A stretch of DNA of 20,234 nucleotides from an uncultured Clostridia bacterium (GCA_948857205.1 CAQPRV010000002.1:1-20234), one strand, 5' to 3'. Shown: positions 8,403 to 16,360, counted from the stretch's first letter. Notes: generated by a model from the letters alone, not told the origin. Translations and numbers: made by a program.

Positions 8403-9703
8403 AAATAGTAGTAGCAGGAACAGGATATGTAGGATTAGTAACAGCAGTATGCTTGTCAGAAATAGGGCATGAAATAACATGTGTTGATATTGATGAAAAT
8501 AAGATTAATATGTTAAAAGGAGGCATATCACCTATCTTTGAGCCAGGTTTAGAAGAAATTATGTTAAAAAATAAAGATATGATTTCATATACAACAGATG
8601 CAACAAATGCATATAAAGATGCAGATGTGATTTTTATAGGTGTAGGAACACCAGAGAAGAAAGATGGAAGTGCAAATTTAAAATATGTTTTTGCTGTAGC
8701 AAAACAAATTGCTCAAAATATAGAAAAAGATTGTGTAATAGTTGTTAAGTCAACTGTACCAATTGGTACAAATTCTAAAGTTGAAAAAATGATAGTTAAG
8801 AATTTAAAGGAAAAAGTCAAAGTTAATATTGTTTCAAATCCGGAGTTTTTATCACAAGGAACAGCTGTAAATGATACATTACATGCACAAAGAATAATTT
8901 TAGGTGTTAATTCAAAAGAAGCAGAAGAGGTAATGAAGAAAGTTTATGATGGATATAATCAACCATATGTAATAACTAATAGAGAAAGCGCAGAAATGAT
9001 TAAGTATGCATCAAATGACTTTTTAGCTTTAAAAGTATCATATATAAATGAAATAGCTAACTTATGTGAAAAGGTTGGAGCTAATATAGAGGATGTAGCA
9101 AAAGGAATGGGAATGGATTCAAGAATAGGTGACAAATTTTTAAAAGCTGGAATTGGTTATGGTGGTTCTTGTTTTCCGAAAGATACTAAAGCATTACATT
9201 GGTTATCAAATTTTTATGATTATGAATTAAAAACAGTAAAAGCAGCAATAGAAGTTAATTCAAATCAAAGATTAAAATTACTAAAAAAAGCAAGAAAATA
9301 TTATGAAGATTTAGAAGGAAAAAATATTGCAATTTTAGGACTAACTTTTAAGCCAAATACAGATGATTTAAGAGAAGCACCTTCAATGGAAAACATATCA
9401 ATATTATTAGAAGAAGGTGCTAATATAAAAGCATATGACCCAATTGGAGAAAAGAATTTTAAAAAATATTATCCAACAGAAATAGAATATTGTCAAAATG
9501 TGGATCAAACAATTAAAGATGCAGATATTTGTTTTATATTTACAGAATGGGATTTTATAAAGAAATATGATATAGCAAATTTTGAAAAACTTATGAAAAA
9601 TCCAATTGTTTTAGATGGAAGAAATTGTTTTGAACTAAATAAAGTAAAAAATTATAAAATAGTTTATGATTCAATTGGAAGAGATACGATAGATAATTTA
9701 TAG
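8399..9703 (+). CDS. ugd: UDP-glucose 6-dehydrogenase
   Basis: This NAD-dependent enzyme oxidises UDP-glucose to UDP-glucuronate in two steps. The 434-residue length is normal. The N-terminal Rossmann domain begins MKIVVAGTGYVGLVTAVCLS with GxGxxG at 7-12, followed by PIFEPGLEE. The central domain carries NPEFLSQGTAV, the lysine of MIKYASNDFLALKVSYINEI, and the catalytic cysteine C258 in GIGYGGSCFPKD. The C-terminal UDP-binding domain includes AILGLTFKPNTDDLREAPS. Its position directly after the flippase (ATGA overlap) suggests dedicated supply of glucuronate, so the polymer is probably acidic. It is the most securely assigned enzyme of the operon. Related UDP-ManNAc dehydrogenases share the fold, but the motifs fit Ugd/TuaD better. 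Confidence 0.95.
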   Translation: MKIVVAGTGYVGLVTAVCLSEIGHEITCVDIDENKINMLKGGISPIFEPGLEEIMLKNKDMISYTTDATNAYKDADVIFIGVGTPEKKDGSANLKYVFAVAKQIAQNIEKDCVIVVKSTVPIGTNSKVEKMIVKNLKEKVKVNIVSNPEFLSQGTAVNDTLHAQRIILGVNSKEAEEVMKKVYDGYNQPYVITNRESAEMIKYASNDFLALKVSYINEIANLCEKVGANIEDVAKGMGMDSRIGDKFLKAGIGYGGSCFPKDTKALHWLSNFYDYELKTVKAAIEVNSNQRLKLLKKARKYYEDLEGKNIAILGLTFKPNTDDLREAPSMENISILLEEGANIKAYDPIGEKNFKKYYPTEIEYCQNVDQTIKDADICFIFTEWDFIKKYDIANFEKLMKNPIVLDGRNCFELNKVKNYKIVYDSIGRDTIDNL

Positions 9704-9737
9704 GAGTAGAATATATTATTTAGGTTAGGAGATCAAC

Positions 9738-10898
9738 ATGGAAGAAATTGATGTTAAAGAATTTGTTAAAAATTATTATAAAGAAAGGAAAATAAATATA
9801 ATAATAATATTTGCATCTTTAATAATAGGAATTATTTATTCTTTTTTTATAAAGGAACCATTATATAGAATATCTTCCGAAATTGTAATTAATAAAGACA
9901 ATATATCGATAGAAGCATTTTTAAGAAAATCAGAAATTATAAAACAAGTCTCTTTAGAAGTAAATATTAATGAAGAAATAATTGATAATAATTTGTATAC
10001 AGAATTTGATAAATCTAAAAAAGTTATAAAATTAGTTTTTGTTAATGAAAATTGTAAGGTTGTGTACGATGTAATTAATAAATATCAAAATATATTAAAG
10101 GAAAAATTAGAAGAGAGTTTTTCTATTTCACAATTTGAAGTTTTAAATGACATAAAAGTTCCTGATCATTATTATAATGTTAATCATTTTTTAGATATAA
10201 TCATAAGTATTTTTATAGGAATTTTAATTACAATTATATATACTTGTTTAAGAATTACTATGTTGGGTGTAATTTCTTTAAAACCTTTGGAGAAAACAAA
10301 TATTAAAATGACTATAAATAAAAAGACCTTTGATAGAAGTATAAAAAATATTATAACAACGATGGAGTTAAATAATAAGATAGATAATCATATTATCTTA
10401 TTATTAGGAATTAATAACAAAGTAAGTAACAATAAAAAATTAATTTTAAATCTTGCATGTGAATATAAAAAAAATAATAAAAGTGTTTTAATTGTAAATA
10501 CTAATAATGAGAGATATATTAATGAAAAAAATAAAAAATATTATGATATAGAGGAAGTTAATATAGATGACTCTAAAGTAGATAGCTTAAATAAAGAAGC
10601 TAAAATAAATTTGCTAGAGTTTAATTATAATAATATGGAAATTAATTTGAATACCACATTAATGGAGATACAAGAACTTTTTAATAGATTTTCAGATAAG
10701 TATAATATAATTTTAATAGATGACAACGATTTATTTAGTAATGATTTAACATTATTATTAGTAAAATTTGCAAAATTAAAAATATTAAATATAAATTATG
10801 GAAAAGCTTCCTTAAAACAAGTTTCAGAAACAATTCGATTAGTAGATAATTTATCAGAGATTATTGATATTGGAATAATTAATAATGATTATTTTTAA
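9738..10898 (+). CDS. Wzz-like chain-length protein fused to a degenerate BY-kinase-type P-loop domain
   Basis: This 386-residue protein looks like a Wzz/CpsC-type co-polymerase with an added cytoplasmic domain. A first membrane helix (about 20-38) is followed by a short extracytoplasmic region with a YRISSEIVINK strand, a second helix (about 152-171) and a C-terminal domain (about 217-386). That domain keeps the outline of the CpsD ATPase: ILLLGINNKVSNNKKLILNL at the Walker A site, VLIVNTNN where CpsD has VIVIDAD, and NIILIDD at Walker B. The GK[S/T] of Walker A and the first aspartate of Walker A' are missing, so ATP hydrolysis is unlikely. No tyrosine cluster ends the protein. It lies directly before a normal CpsC/CpsD pair, hinting at a regulatory or scaffold role. 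The ATPase resemblance is my alignment by eye. Confidence 0.65.
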   Translation: MEEIDVKEFVKNYYKERKINIIIIFASLIIGIIYSFFIKEPLYRISSEIVINKDNISIEAFLRKSEIIKQVSLEVNINEEIIDNNLYTEFDKSKKVIKLVFVNENCKVVYDVINKYQNILKEKLEESFSISQFEVLNDIKVPDHYYNVNHFLDIIISIFIGILITIIYTCLRITMLGVISLKPLEKTNIKMTINKKTFDRSIKNIITTMELNNKIDNHIILLLGINNKVSNNKKLILNLACEYKKNNKSVLIVNTNNERYINEKNKKYYDIEEVNIDDSKVDSLNKEAKINLLEFNYNNMEINLNTTLMEIQELFNRFSDKYNIILIDDNDLFSNDLTLLLVKFAKLKILNINYGKASLKQVSETIRLVDNLSEIIDIGIINNDYF

Positions 10899-10926
10899 AC
10901 ATTAATATTTTACTAAGGAGAAAAAA

Positions 10927-11634
10927 ATGATAGAAATGGATTTATTAGATATTTTTAAATTATTTTGGAGAAAAAAGATACAAATAATATTAATTGTAAT
11001 ATTATTTGTATTAATTGGTTACATTTATACATTTAAATATATAACACCAGAATACAGTGCAGTAACAACATTAGTAGTAGCAACAACAGTAGATAATGAA
11101 AACACCGCAAATTCAACAACAATTGCAAGTGATATAACAATAAACTCAAAACTAGTATCTACATATACAGAATTAATAAAAAGCAAAAATATATTACAAG
11201 AAGTGATACTAGATTTAGGGATAAACATAGAAGAAGAAGAATTACGAAAAAGCATTACAATAACAAATGACACAAATATAGCCATAATAAATTTAAAAGT
11301 AACAAATAAGAATGCAGAATATGCAAGTAAAATAGCAAACAAATTAGCAAACACATTTATAAAAGAGATCTCAGATATATATAATATAAATAACATACAA
11401 ATAGTAAGTCAAGCAGATACACCAACATCTCCATCAAACATAAATCACACAAAAGATATAATATCATTTGGAATAATAGGAATAATAATATCAATAATAT
11501 ATGTTATTATATCAAATATGATAGATACAACAATAAAATCTGCACATGAAATTGAAGAAATTTATAAATTACCAGTTTTAGTATCAATACCAATGTATGA
11601 AACAAAAAAGAAAAAGGGGGCACATAGGAAATGA
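10927..11634 (+). CDS. CpsC/Wzz-type polysaccharide co-polymerase, kinase adaptor
   Basis: A 235-residue chain-length determinant protein (Wzz family) and membrane activator of the tyrosine kinase encoded next. It begins with a short cytoplasmic MDLLDIFKLFWRKK typical of the family, then a membrane helix (about 17-37), an extracytoplasmic domain containing YSAVTTLVVATT and helical repeats, the proline-containing segment ADTPTSPSNIN before the second helix (about 178-198), and a cytoplasmic tail ending in basic residues after LPVLVSIPMYE. In Firmicutes the C-terminal tail of CpsC/CapA proteins docks on and activates CpsD/CapB. The stop overlaps the kinase start as ATGA, supporting such a pair. 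AAGGAG precedes the start. Confidence 0.9.
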   Translation: MIEMDLLDIFKLFWRKKIQIILIVILFVLIGYIYTFKYITPEYSAVTTLVVATTVDNENTANSTTIASDITINSKLVSTYTELIKSKNILQEVILDLGINIEEEELRKSITITNDTNIAIINLKVTNKNAEYASKIANKLANTFIKEISDIYNINNIQIVSQADTPTSPSNINHTKDIISFGIIGIIISIIYVIISNMIDTTIKSAHEIEEIYKLPVLVSIPMYETKKKKGAHRK

Positions 11635-12515
11635 AAAAAGAATTAATTACACATGAGGAACCTAAATCTCCAATTTCAGAAGTATTTAGAACACTAAGAG
11701 CAAACATACAGTTTATGAATACTAAAAAGAATTCTAAAGTAATACTACTTACATCCACATATCCAAATGAAGGAAAAAGTTGGATATCTTCTAACTTAGC
11801 AGTAGCATTTGCACAAGCAGGAAAAACAGTAATTGTAATAGATGCAGATATGAGAAAAGGCAGACAGTATAATATTTTTGGAGTATCACCAAAACCTGGG
11901 CTTTCAAACTATTTATCAGGTGTAGGATTAGAAACAGAAGATAAAAGAGAAATAAATAATGAAGAGAATTATATCCAAGAAACTAATATTAAAAATTTAT
12001 ATTTAGTACCAGCTGGAGACATACCACCAAACCCATCAGAACTATTAATTTCACCTAAAATGAAAAAGCTAATAGAAAAATTAAAGGAAAAGAGTGATAT
12101 TATAATAATTGATGGTACACCATGTCATTTAGTTACAGACTCATTAGTATTAGTCAGACTTGTTGATACTACATTAATAATAACTGCACATAAGCAAACA
12201 AAAAAAGATGATTTGAAAAAAGTAATTGAAAGCATAAAAGATGTAGGAGGTAAAAATATAGGAGTGGTATTAAATAAAATTCCAATATCAACAAGAAAAT
12301 ATGAAAACTCTTACTATTATGGTTCTACAAATAAAAAACATAAAACAAAAGAATCATCTGATATACATTATAAAGAATCAAATAATAATAAAAATGAAAA
12401 TACTCAATTAATAGATAAAAAAGAAAATAAATCAAGAAAAAATGAAATTTCTAAAGAAAAAAAACAAGACATTATGAAGCAAATGAATGATTTTATAAAT
12501 GAACAAGATGAATAG
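11631..12515 (+). CDS. CpsD-type bacterial tyrosine kinase (BY-kinase)
   Basis: This cytoplasmic autophosphorylating tyrosine kinase works with its CpsC partner to control polysaccharide synthesis. The N-terminal SEVFRTLRANIQFM is family-typical. Walker A (TSTYPNEGKSW, about 41-51), Walker A' (VIVIDADMRKG, about 67-77) and Walker B (DIIIIDGTP, about 156-164) are all intact. A tyrosine cluster follows the kinase core (Y224, Y228-Y230 in KYENSYYYGS), the usual autophosphorylation zone. Oddly, the protein continues for about 60 further residues, highly charged and rich in Lys, Asn and Glu, where most relatives end at or near the tyrosine cluster. The total of 294 residues is therefore longer than typical CpsD. 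The phosphatase that should reverse its action is encoded next. Confidence 0.93.
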   Translation: MKKELITHEEPKSPISEVFRTLRANIQFMNTKKNSKVILLTSTYPNEGKSWISSNLAVAFAQAGKTVIVIDADMRKGRQYNIFGVSPKPGLSNYLSGVGLETEDKREINNEENYIQETNIKNLYLVPAGDIPPNPSELLISPKMKKLIEKLKEKSDIIIIDGTPCHLVTDSLVLVRLVDTTLIITAHKQTKKDDLKKVIESIKDVGGKNIGVVLNKIPISTRKYENSYYYGSTNKKHKTKESSDIHYKESNNNKNENTQLIDKKENKSRKNEISKEKKQDIMKQMNDFINEQDE

Positions 12516-12554
12516 ATATGAACAATTGTATAAAAAACAAAAGGAGAAAAATAA

Positions 12555-13373
12555 ATGATAGACTTTCATTCACATATATTACCAAACATTGATGATGGAT
12601 CACAAAGTATAGAAGAAACCTTTAATTTAATAAAAGAAGCAGAAAAAGTTGGATTTGAATCAATTATATCAACATCTCACTATTTAGAAGGATATTATGA
12701 AACAAATGCACCAGAAAGAGAAGTTTGGTTAAATGCAATATATGAAAATCTAAAATCAAAAAATATAAAAATAAAATTATATTTAGGAAATGAAATATAT
12801 TTATCAGAAAATATAATAAAATTATTAGAAGAAGGTAAAGCATCAACAATTAATAATACTAGTTATGTATTATTTGAGTTACCAATGAACATTGAACCAC
12901 TCAATTTATATAATCTAGTATATGAAATGATACAAAACAAATTAGTACCAATATTAGCACATCCAGAGAGATACACGTATATGCAAAAAGAACCAGAACT
13001 AATATATGATTTAGTAAAAAAAGGAGTACTATTGCAATGTAATTATGGAAGTATATTAGGTAAATATGGACTAAATGCACAGATTATAATAAAAAAATTA
13101 TTAGAAAATAATATGGTAAATTTTTTAGGAAGTGATGTTCATAGAGAAAAGACTATATATCCATTAATACCAAAAAGTCTAAAAATGATAGAAGAAATAA
13201 TAGGAAAAGATAAATTAGAGAAAATAACAACTATAAATCCAAAATTAGCTATACAAAATAAAAGAATAGATTTAGAAGAACCGAATAAAATTAAACTAAC
13301 ATTAAAAGAAAAATTTACAATTGCAAGTGGATTTGATTTAGATAAATTTTCAAAAAGATTTAAAAAACATTAA
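12555..13373 (+). CDS. CpsB/YwqE-type tyrosine-protein phosphatase (PHP domain)
   Basis: A 272-residue metal-dependent phosphotyrosine phosphatase of the polymerase and histidinol phosphatase (PHP) family, which removes phosphate from the CpsD kinase. Metal ligands are visible in order: MIDFHSHILPNIDDGS (H5, H7), STSHYLEGYY, LGNEIYL, LAHPERYTYM and FLGSDVHREKT. The length is close to B. subtilis YwqE and pneumococcal CpsB. AAAGGAG precedes ATG 12555, and a 39-base gap separates it from the kinase gene. In many cocci cpsB comes first in the regulatory set; here it closes it. This appears to be the last gene of the polysaccharide operon proper, although no terminator is visible in the 65 bases before glmM. 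Confidence 0.93.
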   Translation: MIDFHSHILPNIDDGSQSIEETFNLIKEAEKVGFESIISTSHYLEGYYETNAPEREVWLNAIYENLKSKNIKIKLYLGNEIYLSENIIKLLEEGKASTINNTSYVLFELPMNIEPLNLYNLVYEMIQNKLVPILAHPERYTYMQKEPELIYDLVKKGVLLQCNYGSILGKYGLNAQIIIKKLLENNMVNFLGSDVHREKTIYPLIPKSLKMIEEIIGKDKLEKITTINPKLAIQNKRIDLEEPNKIKLTLKEKFTIASGFDLDKFSKRFKKH

Positions 13374-13438
13374 ATAATTTTTTAATATATTTATAATAAA
13401 AAGTAAATTCTACAAATAACTGAAAGGAATGAATTAAA

Positions 13439-14803
13439 ATGAGAAAATATTTTGGAACAGATGGAATCAGGAGAATAGCTAATACTGAATTAACTCCAGA
13501 ATTAGTATATAAAGTTGCAAAAGCAGGAGCATATGTTTTATCTAAGCATACTAATAAAACTCCAACAATTTTAATAGGAAGAGATACACGTATTTCAGGT
13601 ACATTAATTGAAAGTGCTATGGTTGCAGGTTTTTTAAGTTATGGTGCAAATGTTAAATTATTAGGTGTTATGCCAACACCAGCAGTTGCATATTTAACAA
13701 GAAAATTAAAAGCAGATGCAAGTGTTGTTATATCTGCATCTCACAATACATATGAATTTAATGGAGTAAAATACTTTAGTAATAAAGGAACAAAGATATC
13801 TGATAGTATAGAAGAAGAAATAGAAGAAGTGATGGAATCTGGAAAATTAGACGAACTTAATGCTATAAATGATAAAATTGGAGTATCAGAATATTCTATG
13901 AACTTAATAGAAGAATATGTATACTTTTTTAGAAAAATTTTTGATGACAATATTGAAAAATATTTAAGAGATGATTTTATAGTTGGAATAGACACTGCAA
14001 ATGGTGCAACATATGAAGTTGCAGAAAAGGTTTTTAAAACACTTGGAATTAAATATAAAATCATAAATAATAATCCAAATGGAATAAATATTAATGATGG
14101 ATGTGGTTCAACACATTTAGAAAACATAAAAAAATTTGTTATAGAAAATAACTTAAGTCTTGGAATTGCATATGATGGTGATGGTGATAGATGCTTAGCA
14201 GTAGATGAAAATGGGAATGAAATAGATGGAGATAAAATTTTAGCAATAATTTCAAAAATGTTAAAAAGAAAAGAAAAGTTAAATAAAAATACAATTGTTG
14301 CTACTGTTATGAGTAACTTAGGACTAAATAAATATACAAAAGAAAACGAATTAAATTTTTATCAAACACAAGTTGGAGATAGATATGTATTAGAAAAAAT
14401 GTTGGAAGAAGGATATAATTTAGGTGGAGAACAATCTGGTCATATTATATTATTAGATTATAATCCAACAGGAGATGGGATATTAACTTCTTTAATGTTA
14501 ATTCAGGCAATTTTGGAAGAAAACAAAAAAGCATCTGAAATGGCAAATATATTAAAACTTTATCCCCAAACTCTAGTAAATGCTAAAGTTAACTCTGACA
14601 AAAAATATGCATATAAAGAAGATTTAGACATAAAAGATGCTATTTATAAATTAGAAAAAGAGTTTGATGGTAATGGTAGAGTTTTAATTAGACCTTCTGG
14701 AACAGAACCTTTAGTAAGAGTTATGATTGAAGGGGAAAATCAAGATTATATAACTAAAAAGGCTACTGAAATTGCTAAATTGATTGAAACAAAATTACAA
14801 TAA
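13439..14803 (+). CDS. glmM: Phosphoglucosamine mutase
   Basis: GlmM converts glucosamine 6-phosphate to glucosamine 1-phosphate, the step before UDP-N-acetylglucosamine, and so feeds both peptidoglycan and amino-sugar polymers. The 454-residue protein starts MRKYFGTDGIRRIAN and shows the phosphoserine loop VISASHNTYEFNG (S101), the magnesium loop AYDGDGDRCLAVD, the sugar-specificity loop GEQSGHI and the phosphate-binding RPSGTEPLVRVM. The residue after SASHN is Thr where Pro is usual (SASHNP). In Firmicutes glmM usually follows cdaA-ybbR; here it follows the polysaccharide regulatory genes, so it may be partly devoted to that pathway. It has its own site (AAAGG, 13423-13427), and an AT-rich 65-base gap could hold a weak promoter. 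Confidence 0.95.
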   Translation: MRKYFGTDGIRRIANTELTPELVYKVAKAGAYVLSKHTNKTPTILIGRDTRISGTLIESAMVAGFLSYGANVKLLGVMPTPAVAYLTRKLKADASVVISASHNTYEFNGVKYFSNKGTKISDSIEEEIEEVMESGKLDELNAINDKIGVSEYSMNLIEEYVYFFRKIFDDNIEKYLRDDFIVGIDTANGATYEVAEKVFKTLGIKYKIINNNPNGININDGCGSTHLENIKKFVIENNLSLGIAYDGDGDRCLAVDENGNEIDGDKILAIISKMLKRKEKLNKNTIVATVMSNLGLNKYTKENELNFYQTQVGDRYVLEKMLEEGYNLGGEQSGHIILLDYNPTGDGILTSLMLIQAILEENKKASEMANILKLYPQTLVNAKVNSDKKYAYKEDLDIKDAIYKLEKEFDGNGRVLIRPSGTEPLVRVMIEGENQDYITKKATEIAKLIETKLQ

Positions 14804-14842
14804 CTAAAAATTGTTCAAAATTTGGTTATATAAGGGGAAAAC

Positions 14843-15439
14843 ATGTATAAAATTAAAGATTTTAAGCAAAAAAGTAAAAAGATACATAGAATATACAAAA
14901 TAATAGAAACAATTTTTTATATAATAATTATACCAATTATTATAATCAATTTTACATTAATAATAAAATCATTTATAAATTCAGAAGATATACCAGATTT
15001 TTTTGGATATAAAAGTTTTATAATAGTATCAAAAAGTATGGAACCAAACCTAAAAATAGGAGATGCAATCTTCATTAAAGAAGTAAATGAAAATAAATTA
15101 AATGTTAATGATATAATCTCATTTCATGATGGTGAAGACATAAATACTCATAGAATTAAAGAAATATCAGAAGAAAATGGAATTAAATATTATACTACAA
15201 AAGGTGATAATAATAAAAAACAAGATAAAAATAAAATAACATTTAGAGATATTGAAGGAAAGTATATTTTTAAAATTAGAAATTTTGGAATAGTAATAAA
15301 TATTCTTAAAAGTAAGATTACATTGATAATTTTAATAGTGTTATTTACTACGAATATAATGTTTTACCATAGAATATATAAACGTAAACAAATAAGAAGT
15401 TTAAAAAGAAAAGTTTATGAAGAAACACATAAAAATTAA
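14843..15439 (+). CDS. SipW-like (ER-type) signal peptidase I
   Basis: A 198-residue membrane-bound signal peptidase of the archaeal/ER type represented by SipW. After a basic N-terminus and a membrane helix (about 20-46), the catalytic serine lies in IIVSKSMEPNLKIGDAIFIK. The histidine of NTHRIKEI replaces the lysine used by ordinary bacterial LepB enzymes, and TKGDNNKKQD is the third conserved box. A second membrane helix lies near the C-terminus (about 152-175). In Bacillus, SipW processes the biofilm proteins TasA and TapA. No such substrate is encoded in the window, so the target is unknown. The position beside exopolysaccharide genes is suggestive of envelope or matrix work. AAGGGG lies 7 bases before ATG. 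Confidence 0.88.
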   Translation: MYKIKDFKQKSKKIHRIYKIIETIFYIIIIPIIIINFTLIIKSFINSEDIPDFFGYKSFIIVSKSMEPNLKIGDAIFIKEVNENKLNVNDIISFHDGEDINTHRIKEISEENGIKYYTTKGDNNKKQDKNKITFRDIEGKYIFKIRNFGIVINILKSKITLIILIVLFTTNIMFYHRIYKRKQIRSLKRKVYEETHKN

Positions 15440-15566
15440 ATATAACAAAATTCAAAATAGAATATTTTTAAATTTTGCAAAAATAAAATTAAAGCATTCT
15501 AAAACACTATAATATTAAAAATATACTTTTTTCCGACAAAAATGTACTCAATACAACATTCCTCTT

Positions 15567-15590
15567 CATATTATATATAAATATAATATG
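15567..15590. repeat. Perfect AT-only inverted repeat abutting the spoVFB ribosome binding site
   Basis: Arms CATATTATAT (15567-15576) and ATATAATATG (15581-15590) are perfect reverse complements around an ATAA loop. The Shine-Dalgarno AAAGGAGG starts at the very next base (15591). It may be a protein operator or an RNA hairpin modulating translation. CATATTATA also fits the -10 pattern of a sporulation sigma-K promoter, but no matching -35 is present. AT-only repeats are common by chance at this base composition, although the 10-bp perfect arms and exact placement are notable. Confidence 0.45.
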
Positions 15591-15610
15591 AAAGGAGGAA
15601 ATGATGTATT

Positions 15611-16190
15611 TTGGATGTTAAAGATAAAAAGATAGGATTTGTTTTAACAGGTTCTTTTTGTACCTTTAGTAAGGTAATACCAATAATAAAGAAATTGGTA
15701 GATTTACAAGCAGAAGTAATACCAATTATGTCTTTTAATAGTTATAATTTAGATACAAAATTTGGAAAGGCTGAAGATTTTATAAATGATATACAAGAAA
15801 TTACAGGTAAAGAAATTATTCACTCTATCCAAGGAGCAGAACCAATAGGACCAAAGAAAATGACAGATATTATGGTTATTGCTCCTTGCTCACGGTAATA
15901 CAATGTCAAAGCTTGCTTGTGATATAATAGATACACCAGCTACAATGGCTGCAAAATCTCATTTAAGAAATGGTTTTCCTTTAGTTATTGCTCCTTCAAC
16001 TAATAATGGATTAAGTGGAAATGCAGAGAACATAGGTAAGTTATTAAATAGAAGAAATTATTTTTTTGTTCCCTTTAAACAGGATAATCCAATTACTAAG
16101 CCACGTTCAATTGTTTTTGATTCAGATTATATTATTAGAACTATTGAACTTGCTCTAGAAGGTGAACAAATTAGTCCTATATTATTATAA
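15611..16190 (+). pseudogene. spoVFB: Dipicolinate synthase subunit B, frameshifted
   Basis: Two adjacent frames together make one full-length flavoprotein of the dipicolinate synthase B family, the enzyme that makes the spore-core solute dipicolinate in the mother cell. The first part (15611-15898) begins after TTG with KIGFVLTGSFCTFSKVIPII and ends MVIAPCSR-stop. The second resumes GNTMSKLACDIIDTPATMAA, with APSTNNGLSGNAENI and FFVPFKQDNP, to 16190. The family expects roughly APC(S/T)GNT at the junction. Reading CCTTGCTCACGGT with one base fewer restores it, so a single-base insertion near 15888-15892 is the break. TGA at 15602 leaves TTG 15611 as the only standard start, 12 bases from AAAGGAGG. 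No spoVFA is present in this window. It is either a decaying gene or a sequencing error. Confidence 0.88.
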
Positions 16191-16194
16191 GTTA

Positions 16195-16248
16195 TTAAAG
16201 CAATTGCTTAAAATCAAATATCAATTGAATTTTAAGCGATTGCTTTAA
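16195..16248 (+). terminator. Long hairpin after spoVFB, probable terminator
   Basis: Arms 16195-16214 and 16229-16248 pair over 20 positions with a single G-T wobble, around a 14-base loop, starting just after the spoVFB stop. Only a weak T-run (TTTT, 16251-16254) follows, so termination efficiency is uncertain, but position and stem length argue for a transcript end separating glmM-spoVFB from the NUDIX unit. Confidence 0.65.
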
Positions 16249-16297
16249 ATTTTGAGTTTCCACTTCCATAAATTTAAAATTCAAAGCTATAAATTTC

Positions 16298-16326
16298 TTG
16301 CAAGAAAAAACTGTATATGATATAAA
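16298..16326 (+). promoter_or_regulatory. Probable sigma-A promoter of the NUDIX-pepF unit
   Basis: TTGCAA (16298-16303), a 17-base spacer and TATAAA (16321-16326) give a good but not perfect vegetative promoter (4/6 and 5/6). It follows the hairpin at 16195-16248 and would start a transcript near 16333, with a leader of about 130 nt before the NUDIX ATG. Confidence 0.65.
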
Positions 16327-16360
16327 TAAGAAAAAAAGAAATTTATTTAAGGAGGAAAGG

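Noticed and set aside
11025..11396. 123-residue open frame on the - strand, and the other - strand frames of 60-128 residues
   Set aside because: All lie opposite well-supported + strand genes, are hydrophobic low-complexity mirror translations and lack credible starts.
13374..13438. Promoter before glmM (TATAAT-like sequence in the gap)
   Set aside because: There is no -35 resembling TTGACA at proper spacing, and AT-rich sequence gives many such -10 matches.
15546..15575. Sporulation sigma-K promoter for spoVFB
   Set aside because: CATATTATA (15567-15575) fits the -10 pattern, but no -35 of the MACM type lies 15-17 bases upstream. The match may come simply from the palindrome.
15874..16000. 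Direct repeat of GTTATTGCTCCTT in spoVFB as a recombination scar
   Set aside because: Both copies encode the VIAP motif that occurs twice in the protein family, so the similarity is explained by coding constraint.
15879..16190. Separate small gene starting at TTG 15879
   Set aside because: Its sequence is the C-terminal half of SpoVFB and continues the preceding frame. It has no ribosome binding site of its own, so it is treated as part of one broken gene.
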